In this document: positions 26,991 to 34,180 of the stretch, piece after piece
How the letters are laid out: the number at the start of each line of letters is the position of its first letter
Position numbering within the stretch: the stretch's first letter is position 1
Source of the DNA: Brevibacillus sp.
Lineage (GTDB): Bacteria; Bacillota; Bacilli; Brevibacillales; Brevibacillaceae
Assembly: GCA_029240815.1 (NCBI GenBank)
Contig: JARDZO010000002.1
Span: forward strand, 1 to 60,177
DNA: 60,177 nt
Reading direction: 5' to 3'
Made by a program: the position numbers and the translations under genes
The notes under the pieces: generated by a model
What the model saw: only the letters and a program-made list of their open reading frames with translations
The model's database searches: none
Told to the model about the DNA's origin: nothing

Positions 26991-28333
26991 CGCTCTCTCC
27001 CTTTTTCCTGAAAACTTGTCGCGACCATCTCTCTGTCAAATCCTCTGCCGATCGGATGATATTCGATCCCCAGCTCGCTTAGTGCGGAGGCATCCAGACA
27101 ATTTCTGCCGTCGAAAACAACCGGTGCTTTCATTCGTTGAAACAGAGGGGCAAAATCAGACAAGGTAAACTCTTCCCATTCAGTCAAAACAAAGGCAGCG
27201 TCGGCTCCTTCCAGCGCCTGTTCGGGGCGAGAGAGCAATTCCACTTGCGCAGGCAAGAAGAACCGAGCATTTTCCAGGCTGATCGGGTCGTATCCGGCGA
27301 CCTGCGCTCCCATTTCCAGCAAAGCGCCTGCGATTGCCAAAGAAGGAGCTTCACGCATATCGTCGGTGTCCGGTTTAAAGGCAAGACCTAGCAGCGCGAC
27401 CCGCTTTCCTCGCAAATCACCTAGGCGCTTGGCAGCCTTTTCGATCAAGAGCATCTGTTGCTTGCGATTGACCTGCTCAACTGCCTGGAGAATTTGAAAG
27501 GGATACCCGGACAGCTCCGCCATTCCCACGAGCGCTTTGACGTCCTTTGGGAAACAAGAACCGCCATAGCCGATCCCTGCTCGCAAAAATTTCTCCCCGA
27601 TCCGTTGGTCCATGCCCATTCCCTTTGCAACATCCTCGATGGTCGCTCCCAGTCTCTCGCACAGATTGGCAATTTCGTTAATAAAGCTGATTTTGGTTGC
27701 GAGGAAGGCATTCGACGCATACTTGATCATTTCTGCACTACGAATGTCGGTGTGCAGGATGGGAATGGGCAGAGACTGATACATCGTCTCCAGTGTGTGT
27801 GCCACCGCCTCATCCTCTGCGCCGATGACGATTCTGTCTCCATGAAAGGTATCGTAGACAGCTGAACCTTCCCGCAAAAATTCCGGATTGGAAGCAAGCT
27901 GGATCGATACTGGATGAAGCTGCTGCTCTGCAATGATTTGCTGAAGAAAATGGTTCGTCCCAACCGGCACCGTGCTTTTGATGACAACAATGACATCGTG
28001 ATCAACCGTGCGACTAATCACGCGGGCTACTTCAATCAGCGCACGCAAATCTGGCAGTCCGTCAATGCCTTGGGGTGTACCAACTGCGATGAAGATCACT
28101 TCAGCCTGCGCGAATGCGTCCTCGTGATTGACTGTGAACGCGAGCCGATCCTCCCGAACTTGTTGATCTAGCAATTCTTCTAGGCCAGGCTCGAAAAAAG
28201 GTACCCTTCCCGCTTGCAACTGAGCGATTTTCTCGTGATCCACATCCACGCACATCACGCTGTGGCCAATGCTGGCCAGACAAACCCCTGTAACGAGTCC
28301 GACATATCCTGTTCCGACGATGGCCAATTTCAT
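26987..28333 (-). CDS. ugd: UDP-glucose 6-dehydrogenase
   Basis: About 448 residues; oxidises UDP-glucose to UDP-glucuronate in two NAD-linked steps. N-terminal Rossmann motif KLAIVGTGYVGLVTGVCLA, and catalytic cysteine in GGSCFPKDVKAL; C-terminal GLAFKPDTDDMREAPS. ATG 28333 chosen because the Rossmann strand starts there, after GGAGAGGG. It provides the uronic acid whose carboxyl could be the target of the asparagine-synthase-like proteins of the same locus. Confidence 0.95.
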   Translation of the reverse strand: MKLAIVGTGYVGLVTGVCLASIGHSVMCVDVDHEKIAQLQAGRVPFFEPGLEELLDQQVREDRLAFTVNHEDAFAQAEVIFIAVGTPQGIDGLPDLRALIEVARVISRTVDHDVIVVIKSTVPVGTNHFLQQIIAEQQLHPVSIQLASNPEFLREGSAVYDTFHGDRIVIGAEDEAVAHTLETMYQSLPIPILHTDIRSAEMIKYASNAFLATKISFINEIANLCERLGATIEDVAKGMGMDQRIGEKFLRAGIGYGGSCFPKDVKALVGMAELSGYPFQILQAVEQVNRKQQMLLIEKAAKRLGDLRGKRVALLGLAFKPDTDDMREAPSLAIAGALLEMGAQVAGYDPISLENARFFLPAQVELLSRPEQALEGADAAFVLTEWEEFTLSDFAPLFQRMKAPVVFDGRNCLDASALSELGIEYHPIGRGFDREMVATSFQEKGRER

Positions 28334-28349
28334 GTGTTCATTCCCTCTC

Positions 28350-29147
28350 CTATCTGCTCTGACCCACACTTTTTTTCCACGCGTTCCAGCCGTAATGCAG
28401 AAAGCACCATGACGCTCGCACGAGATTGAGCTTTTCGATATCCCGGTACAACCTCCATGTATTGCGTGCTGCTTTCCATTTGTTGCTGGAGATCGACCCT
28501 ACTACTTTGCGATAGTGGGAAAGCTCCTCCTGGATTCCGTACGCGATGTGTCCTTCTCGGAGAATTTGCAGCCATAGCGCCGTATCCTGACGTGTCCGGA
28601 TGTTCGGCATCTGGACGATCCCCAGCTTTTCTCTGTCCAACATAACGGTCAGGCAGCCGATAATCGTATTCTTCAGCAAACCGTGATAGTCGATCTGCTG
28701 TGGAACCGGCACCACAAATGGGGTTTGCGTACCGTTTTCCTGGATGATACGGTACCGGGTGAAAGAAAACGCAACATCATTTTGCTGCATGTAGAACACC
28801 TGCTTCTCCAGCTTTTCCGGGAGCCACAAATCATCACTGTCCAAAAATGCGAGATACCTTCCCCCAGCAGCAGAAATGCCTGTATTGCGCGCAACAGCTG
28901 CCCCGCCGTTTTTTGGCATAACAATCAGACGAATACGGGTATCTGTCATCTCCTCCTGAATCAAGGCGACTGTCTCATCCTTGGAGCCATCGTCGATCAA
29001 GATGAGCTCCCAGTTTGGGTACGTTTGCCTTTTTACCGAATCGATCGTCTCCCGGATAAATCTGGCCGCATTGTACGTAGGAGTAATCACGGATACCAGC
29101 GGATACGCGTGTTCTTCGTGGTCCGCCCGAACAGGGGACACCGTCAT
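28350..29147 (-). CDS. Glycosyltransferase family 2
   Basis: About 265 residues. Typical GT-A start PLVSVITPTYNAARFIRETIDSV, then NWELILIDDGSKDETV and the DxD-like motif FLDSDDLW. ATG 29147 overlaps the upstream gene's TGA (ATGA) and lies 7 nt after GAGGTG. A cytoplasmic enzyme adding one sugar to the EPS repeat; sugar unknown. Confidence 0.9.
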   Translation of the reverse strand: MTVSPVRADHEEHAYPLVSVITPTYNAARFIRETIDSVKRQTYPNWELILIDDGSKDETVALIQEEMTDTRIRLIVMPKNGGAAVARNTGISAAGGRYLAFLDSDDLWLPEKLEKQVFYMQQNDVAFSFTRYRIIQENGTQTPFVVPVPQQIDYHGLLKNTIIGCLTVMLDREKLGIVQMPNIRTRQDTALWLQILREGHIAYGIQEELSHYRKVVGSISSNKWKAARNTWRLYRDIEKLNLVRASWCFLHYGWNAWKKSVGQSR

Positions 29148-30316
29148 TGCGCTACACCTCTCACCCATGTTTGACCTGTCTCAGATAGCCTTTGATAGAG
29201 CCTGACCAATTTTTCCGATTCCATCTCCCAGTTGTACTCGTTGATTGTAAAATCCATCCCTTTCTCCCCCATCTCTTTCGCCAGCTGGGGTAGATCATGC
29301 ATCAGCGCAATCATCTGGGCGATTTCCAAGGCGTCCTCCTGATTGACAAAGACACCTGACCCGACATGTCCTACTTTTTTCCTCCAAGCAGCAAAATCAC
29401 TGGCGATAAAAGGTATCCCAAACCGTTGGTACTCAAAAATCTTGTTTGGGCTTGTTTTAGCGTGATCGCCTATATCCTGAATCGTGATCAACCCGACGTC
29501 TGCTTGGATGATGTAGGCAAATGCCCGCTCTTGGGGCAAGCTCCCTATGTAATCCACGTACATCCATCCCGACCTCGCTTTCGCTTCTTCCATCCCTGCC
29601 TGATCGTGGACAGGACCAATGAGCCAAAGCCTCGCCGGAAAAATTCGATTCACGTGTTCCATCGCTTTCACCATCTGTACCAATCCACGGGTACGGCCAA
29701 TGGTTCCGACATAAATCACTCGAAACTCCCCAGTTTTAGGAACCTCAAGGCTGTGTGCGTACGCCCTCTCAATCAGTTCCCCTCTGGAGATCGGCGCATT
29801 TTCAAGAACGATGCTCTTTGCCCCTAATCGATCGGCGACGTCTGCTTGTGTCGCAATCGAAGCATCAAACACCCGTCCCGCGCATGCCTCCACCAGTCCA
29901 ACAGCCTTGGCGATGACCTTGCGAAGCTTCCTAGGGATCCATTCGCGCATCAGGATTCGTTGGGTGAAATCCTCGTGCGTATCGTAGATGACCGTCTTGC
30001 CCATGAGCTTTAATAAAAACCCAAGGAGCAACGTATCTGGATTGTGGAGATGGATAATGGATGCCTTCGTCCTCAAAATCTTTCTCAGCATGAGCGGCTG
30101 CAAGAGAAACCGTTGAAAGCGGCTCTTATACCGCGGCACTCCCTCCACTCTGAGCTGACCTTGTACTTGATCCTCTCCCTGTCCCTCATCCTTTCTGGCC
30201 AAGAGCACAACTGAATATCCGGCAGAAGCGAGCGCTTTTGCTTCCTTTTGATACACTCTGACATCTGTGGAAATGTGTACGGGTGCAAAGATACAGACTT
30301 TCGCAGGAGGTAGCAT
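29144..30316 (-). CDS. Glycosyltransferase family 4, first gene of the EPS operon
   Basis: About 390 residues, GT-B fold: N-terminal KVCIFAPVHISTDVRVYQKEAKALASAGY, a middle LHNPDTLLLG, and donor-site block RVIYVGTIGRTRGL with KTSPNKIFEYQRFGIPFIAS. ATG 30316 puts the start at MLPPAKVCIF, natural for the family; an in-frame TTG at 30346 is possible and neither start has a well-spaced ribosome site (AAGGAAGG is 17 nt before the ATG). Low translation or a controlled start may follow. Operator and promoter lie just upstream. Confidence 0.9.
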   Translation of the reverse strand: MLPPAKVCIFAPVHISTDVRVYQKEAKALASAGYSVVLLARKDEGQGEDQVQGQLRVEGVPRYKSRFQRFLLQPLMLRKILRTKASIIHLHNPDTLLLGFLLKLMGKTVIYDTHEDFTQRILMREWIPRKLRKVIAKAVGLVEACAGRVFDASIATQADVADRLGAKSIVLENAPISRGELIERAYAHSLEVPKTGEFRVIYVGTIGRTRGLVQMVKAMEHVNRIFPARLWLIGPVHDQAGMEEAKARSGWMYVDYIGSLPQERAFAYIIQADVGLITIQDIGDHAKTSPNKIFEYQRFGIPFIASDFAAWRKKVGHVGSGVFVNQEDALEIAQMIALMHDLPQLAKEMGEKGMDFTINEYNWEMESEKLVRLYQRLSETGQTWVRGVAQ

Positions 30317-30350
30317 TCGGTCTTCACGATCATCCTTCCTTACCAATTTC

Positions 30351-30368
30351 GTTCTTTATAAGAAACGA
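30351..30368. promoter_or_regulatory. SinR-type operator variant at the main EPS promoter
   Basis: TCGTT-CTTTAAGA-AACGA is an 18-bp symmetric site with the SinR half-site GTTCTTT; its spacing is 2 bp shorter than the GTTC-N8-GAAC sites. It begins about 9 bp downstream of the -10 box. Confidence 0.6.
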
Positions 30369-30376
30369 TATCTTTA

Positions 30377-30405
30377 AGTATATTCGCCTGCGGGCAATAA
30401 CAAAA
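30377..30405 (-). promoter_or_regulatory. Predicted main EPS operon promoter
   Basis: Read on minus: TTTTGT (weak -35), 17-bp spacer, TATACT (-10 at 30377-30382). It lies between the operator sites 30351-30368 and 30473-30488. The -35 touches the repeat element at 30403-30444, so an activator may be needed. Confidence 0.55.
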
Positions 30406-30444
30406 ACGGCCAAAATAGCCATTTTTAGCCATTTTAGCCGTTTT
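30403..30444. repeat. Imperfect hairpin with three 10-bp direct repeats next to the EPS promoter
   Basis: TAGCCATTTT, TAGCCATTTT and AGCCGTTTT run in tandem (30416-30444). The whole element also folds: AAAACGGCCAAAATAGCC pairs with the downstream GGC/AAAA-rich arm apart from a few wobble-type mismatches. It abuts the -35 box. It could be a phased protein-binding site or a structure in a transcript; it does not serve as a terminator for any known gene here. Confidence 0.6.
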
Positions 30445-30472
30445 GATGCGATTATTTAGCTTTTTCATGCTC

Positions 30473-30488
30473 GTTCTTAAAAAAGAAC
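30473..30488. promoter_or_regulatory. SinR-type operator upstream of the EPS promoter
   Basis: GTTC-TTAAAAAA-GAAC, extended to TCGTTCTT-AAAA-AAGAACGA (30471-30490) with perfect 8-bp arms. It is 121 bp (centre to centre) from the promoter-proximal site and 45 bp after the sinI stop. Confidence 0.8.
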
Positions 30489-30533
30489 GAAATGATTACA
30501 ATAGTCCCATTTTTAAGCATGCGATTGGACTTT

Positions 30534-30677
30534 CTATCGTTTCGCGGTCGTTTTCTTAGCTGCCAACAGTAAAAAATCCTGGATTTCTTCCTTCGATATT
30601 CCTAGGTTTTTGGCTTCCACGATCAATTCTTTCCACTCATAATCCATCTCTTCGGTGCCGATCTCTTTGGCGAACAT
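30534..30677 (-). CDS. sinI: SinI-like antirepressor, 47 residues
   Basis: Small gene read on the minus strand: ATG 30677, stop TAG at 30534-30536, with GAGAGGAG 8-10 nt before the start. The core DYEWKELIVEAKNLGISKEEIQDFLLL matches the SinI/SinR dimerization helix pair; the same pattern (DEWNQLVLEAMKSGVSKEEFRGFL) ends the neighbouring SinR. There is no DNA-binding domain. SinI of Bacillus subtilis binds SinR and releases its targets, so the same role is expected. It is divergent from sinR and upstream of the EPS operon on the same strand; some read-through into EPS is possible. Confidence 0.85.
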   Translation of the reverse strand: MFAKEIGTEEMDYEWKELIVEAKNLGISKEEIQDFLLLAAKKTTAKR

Positions 30678-30755
30678 GATAACGACTCCTCTCAACCAGA
30701 ATGCTCAATCCTTTCGCTCTATCAAAACCCGCGGTTTTTCACTATTAGGCAAAAG

Positions 30756-30774
30756 GTTCTTTTCCTGCTATAAT
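30756..30774 (+). promoter_or_regulatory. sinR promoter with SinR half-site
   Basis: An extended -10, TGCTATAAT (TATAAT at 30769-30774), with no good -35. A half-site GTTCTTTT (30756-30763) lies just upstream of the -10, which allows self-regulation. Confidence 0.6.
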
Positions 30775-30809
30775 GGAAGAATCAGCAAAGAAAAAGGATG
30801 ATTCTTTCC

Positions 30810-31139
30810 ATGATTGGAACACGTATCAAGAAACTGCGAAAAGAAAAGGGCATTTCCCTGTCGCAACTGGCTGAACGTGCTGGAGTTGCTAAGTCTTATC
30901 TGAGCTCCATCGAGCGGGATATCCAATCGAATCCTTCGCTCCAATTCATCGAAAAGATTGCTCAAGTGCTCGATGTTCCAATGAACGTCTTGATCGAGAA
31001 AGACCCTTTGACTGAACATGAATTGGATGATGAGTGGAACCAATTGGTCTTGGAAGCCATGAAATCCGGTGTGAGCAAAGAAGAGTTTCGTGGGTTTCTG
31101 GAATTTCAGAAATGGAAGTTGGCCCAAAACAAGGAGTAG
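30810..31139 (+). CDS. sinR: SinR-type XRE-family biofilm repressor
   Basis: About 109 residues. XRE helix-turn-helix at 1-60 (MIGTRIKKLRKEKGISLSQLAER, KSYLSSIERDIQSNPS, very close to SinR of Bacillus) and C-terminal SinI-interacting helices (DDEWNQLVLEAMKSGVSKEEFRGFLEFQKWK). ATG 30810 was chosen to match the SinR start; an in-frame ATG lies four codons upstream. SinR represses EPS and matrix genes by binding GTTCTYT half-sites; matching symmetric sites are at both EPS promoters and at the GH16 and ChbG genes. Converges with galU with a 6-bp gap. Confidence 0.92.
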   Translation: MIGTRIKKLRKEKGISLSQLAERAGVAKSYLSSIERDIQSNPSLQFIEKIAQVLDVPMNVLIEKDPLTEHELDDEWNQLVLEAMKSGVSKEEFRGFLEFQKWKLAQNKE

Positions 31140-31145
31140 CCGTCC

Positions 31146-32042
31146 TTACCTTTTTTGTGTGATGGTCTGACCCTGCATCCAATTTTCCAAATAGTGCAGC
31201 AACGGTGTCCGTAATTCATCGCTTCTCATCGCAAACTCAATCGTCGTCGTGATATATCCCAGCTTATCTCCAACGTCGTATCGTACCCCTTCAAACTGGT
31301 AGGCATACACCGTCTGTTGTTCATTTAGACTCTGTATGGCGTCTGTCAGCTGAATTTCACCGCCTGCCCCTTTCTCCTGACTGTCCAATATCGCAAAAAT
31401 GTCGGGTGTCAGGATATACCGTCCCATGATAGCTAGATTGGAAGGCGCTGTTCCTCTCGGTGGCTTTTCGACAAAGGCGCGTACCCGATATAAACCACCC
31501 TCCTCTGCGACCGGATCGACTACCCCGTATCTGGAAATGTGCTCTTCAGCAACCTCTTGCACCCCAATGACAGAACAGTTTGTTTGATCGAATATTCCGG
31601 ACAATTGTTTGATGCACGGTACGTCTGAACGAACGATGTCGTCTCCCAGCAGAACGGCAAACGGTTCATTCCCGACAAATTTCCTCGCACACCAAATGGC
31701 ATGTCCCAACCCCAATGGCTCTTTTTGCCTGATGTAATGAATGTTTGCGATCTTCGCTGAATAGCGAACTTGATCCAGTAAATCCAGCTTCTGTTTTTCC
31801 AGCAGATTTTGTTCTAGCTCGAACGCGGAATCAAAGTGGTCCTCAATCGCTCGCTTTCCTTTTCCCGTCACGATGATGATGTCTTCGATCCCCGCTTCGA
31901 CTGCTTCTTCCACGATATACTGTATCGTCGGCTTGTCTACGATCGGCAGCATTTCTTTTGGCATCGCCTTGGTCGCTGGTAAAAAGCGGGTACCCAGACC
32001 AGCAGCCGGAATGATTGCTTTTTTAATTTTTGAAAGTGCCAC
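31146..32042 (-). CDS. galU: UTP-glucose-1-phosphate uridylyltransferase
   Basis: A 298-residue nucleotidyltransferase making UDP-glucose. Start motif [33 protein letters not shown], then [18 protein letters not shown] and FVEKPP. GTG start after AGGAGG (11-nt spacing). It follows the phosphoglucomutase gene by 15 bp, so glucose-6-phosphate to UDP-glucose runs in one unit. UDP-glucose then feeds Ugd, the epimerase and possibly the initiating transferase of the EPS locus, and cell-wall polymers. Confidence 0.96.
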   Translation of the reverse strand: MALSKIKKAIIPAAGLGTRFLPATKAMPKEMLPIVDKPTIQYIVEEAVEAGIEDIIIVTGKGKRAIEDHFDSAFELEQNLLEKQKLDLLDQVRYSAKIANIHYIRQKEPLGLGHAIWCARKFVGNEPFAVLLGDDIVRSDVPCIKQLSGIFDQTNCSVIGVQEVAEEHISRYGVVDPVAEEGGLYRVRAFVEKPPRGTAPSNLAIMGRYILTPDIFAILDSQEKGAGGEIQLTDAIQSLNEQQTVYAYQFEGVRYDVGDKLGYITTTIEFAMRSDELRTPLLHYLENWMQGQTITQKR

Positions 32043-32057
32043 GTCCCCAACAACCTC

Positions 32058-33824
32058 CTAGGAAAACCGAATCAAGTCTGGCAGCGCTCCTTTAAGCAGC
32101 GTCATTTTCTTTTCTGCTTCCTCTTTGTTGTGAGGGGAATTCGTACTTAGGTACACTTTCATCTTGGGCTCAGTACCGGACGGCCGAACAGTCATCCACG
32201 ACCCATCTGCCAAGACGATTTTTATGACGTTTGCCTTAGGGAAAAACAGCGGTTCCGTTTGCTCTGTTCCAATTACCCTTTTTATCTGCTGCTCATAATC
32301 CTCTATTATCGAAACGGCATACCCCGCTATTTGTACGGGTGGATTCTCCCGCAGGGTCGCAATGCTTTCCTCCATCTTCTCTCGTCCTTCTTTCCCCGCA
32401 ATCGTCAAAGAGTAGAGCTCTTCACGATAATAGCCGAACTTGCTATAAATCTCCTCCAAGACCTGGAACAGATCCTTGCCTTGCTGTTGATAGAACAGGG
32501 CCATTTCCGCAACCAGTACCGTGATTTGCACAGCGTCTTTATCACGTACGAAATCTCCTGCCAAATACCCGTAGCTTTCTTCGTAGCCAAAGACGAAGGT
32601 GCGTGACCCTGGCGAGCAGCATTCCTCCATTTTTTCGCCGATGTACTTGAATCCAGTGAGCGTATTAAGGGTCTCGACGCCATAGCTCTCCGCGATTTTC
32701 TCTCCAAGATCTGAGGTGACGATCGTTTTTACGACCAGCCCATTTGGTATGTGTCGACCTTTTACAGCCGATTGTTCGAGCAGATAGTACAGGAGCATGG
32801 CTCCCAGCTGATTCCCGTTGACCATCTCGTACTTTATCCCCGTCTTTACCAGGACTCCCAGTCGATCAGCATCCGGGTCTGTTGCCATGATTAGATCTGC
32901 CTGCTTTTCGGAAGCGAGCCGCAAAGCCAGTTCAAACACTTCCGGTTCCTCGGGATTTGGCGCTTTTACGGTGGGAAAATGTGAATCCGCCGTCGCCTGT
33001 TCCTCGACGGTCTGAACACGAGTGAATCCTACCCGCTTTAGCAGGTCAGGGATCACTTTAGCCCCAGTTCCGTGCAGTGGCGTATAGACGATCGAAAGGC
33101 TGTCGCCCTTTTCCTCAATCAACGCGCGCTGGTGCAGCAGCTGTTCCACTTGTTGACAATACGCTTCCACAACTTCTTTTCCGATCGTATTGATTTGCTC
33201 GGCTGCGCTATGGGTGGACAGTGCAATCGCTGGAAGGACCAGCGGATCTCTAATTGCCTGAATTTCCGCATAGATGTTCCGTGCGTCTTCTTCGGTAATT
33301 TGACCACCATCTTGGTTGTAAACTTTGATTCCATTGTATTCGGGTGGATTGTGGCTGGCGGTGATCACGAGACCCGCGGAGGCTTGGAGATGACGAATGG
33401 CAAAGGAGAGCAGTGGAGTCGGAGCGATGTCTGGAAACAGATAAACCTTGATTCCTGTATGAGCGAGGAGTGTTGCCATTTGAAAGGCGAACTCCCTGGA
33501 GTATTTACGTGAATCGTAGGCAATGGCAACACCCTTGTGAGTGACTGTCTCTCCCTGTTTAACGAGGTAGTGGGCAAATCCTTGTGCAGCTCTGCGAACC
33601 GTATAGACATTCAGACGATTCGTTCCCGCACCTATGATTCCCCTCATCCCTCCTGTACCGAATTCCAAGTCTCTGTAAAAGCGCTCCTCAATTTCGGCGC
33701 TATCAGTCTGGATCTGCCGCAGCTCATCCAACAGGTCTGCCGGCATCGTCGTGTGCTTTAACCAGCGAGAGTATACTTCCATGGCACCTGGACTTGGATT
33801 TGTTACCTCATTCATTTCTAGCAT
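32058..33824 (-). CDS. pgcA: Phospho-sugar mutase (alpha-phosphoglucomutase/phosphomannomutase)
   Basis: About 588 residues. Phosphoserine loop in ITASHNPPEYNGIKVY, metal loop ATDPDADRLGV, sugar loop FGYEESYGYLAGD and the C-terminal RPSGTEPKMKVY. It interconverts hexose-6- and hexose-1-phosphates; both glucose and mannose forms are needed by the nearby EPS genes. ATG 33824 chosen: it lies 6 nt after AGAGGTGA; an ATG 13 codons upstream has a poor site. A sigma-A promoter is visible upstream. Confidence 0.95.
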   Translation of the reverse strand: MLEMNEVTNPSPGAMEVYSRWLKHTTMPADLLDELRQIQTDSAEIEERFYRDLEFGTGGMRGIIGAGTNRLNVYTVRRAAQGFAHYLVKQGETVTHKGVAIAYDSRKYSREFAFQMATLLAHTGIKVYLFPDIAPTPLLSFAIRHLQASAGLVITASHNPPEYNGIKVYNQDGGQITEEDARNIYAEIQAIRDPLVLPAIALSTHSAAEQINTIGKEVVEAYCQQVEQLLHQRALIEEKGDSLSIVYTPLHGTGAKVIPDLLKRVGFTRVQTVEEQATADSHFPTVKAPNPEEPEVFELALRLASEKQADLIMATDPDADRLGVLVKTGIKYEMVNGNQLGAMLLYYLLEQSAVKGRHIPNGLVVKTIVTSDLGEKIAESYGVETLNTLTGFKYIGEKMEECCSPGSRTFVFGYEESYGYLAGDFVRDKDAVQITVLVAEMALFYQQQGKDLFQVLEEIYSKFGYYREELYSLTIAGKEGREKMEESIATLRENPPVQIAGYAVSIIEDYEQQIKRVIGTEQTEPLFFPKANVIKIVLADGSWMTVRPSGTEPKMKVYLSTNSPHNKEEAEKKMTLLKGALPDLIRFS

Positions 33825-33912
33825 GAAAGTCACCTCTGGATTCAGCATCATATTCTCCACCATGCTCCATTATTCAACTTGCTACATAATGGGAGGTTCG
33901 TCGGATAGGCTT

Positions 33913-33941
33913 ATACTACAATACGCCTATTTGAATGACAA
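33913..33941 (-). promoter_or_regulatory. Sigma-A promoter of pgcA-galU
   Basis: On minus: TTGTCA, 17-bp spacer, TAGTAT, about 90 bp before the pgcA start. The 355-bp gap to the next gene holds this promoter, a palindrome and the next gene's terminator, and no credible open frame. Confidence 0.6.
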
Positions 33942-33978
33942 TAGACTTAATTTGTCGTTTGACGAGAAGAAATAGCGA

Positions 33979-33992
33979 ATTCTAAATAGAAT
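33979..33992. repeat. 14-bp palindrome upstream of pgcA promoter
   Basis: ATTCTAAATAGAAT has perfect 6-bp arms and lies about 40 bp upstream of the -35 box. Possible regulator site; no family assigned. Confidence 0.35.
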
Positions 33993-34113
33993 GTCGACTT
34001 GTCAATAGTCTTTTTAACGCATTATTTCTACCATAATCTATTTTCTTTTTCAGTCGCAACTATCTAAAGTTAGCATTTTCAGAAATCAATGGTGTTTGGG
34101 CAAAGATTCTCCG

Positions 34114-34150
34114 AAAAAATACACCTCGGTCTTTTTTACCCCGAGGTGTA
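34114..34150 (-). terminator. Terminator of beta-helix gene
   Basis: A perfect 10-bp stem TACACCTCGG/CCGAGGTGTA with an 11-nt loop is followed by TTTTTT on the minus strand, 31 bp after the stop. Confidence 0.85.
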
Positions 34151-34180
34151 GGCAAGCCTAACAGGTATAACCCAAAGGCT

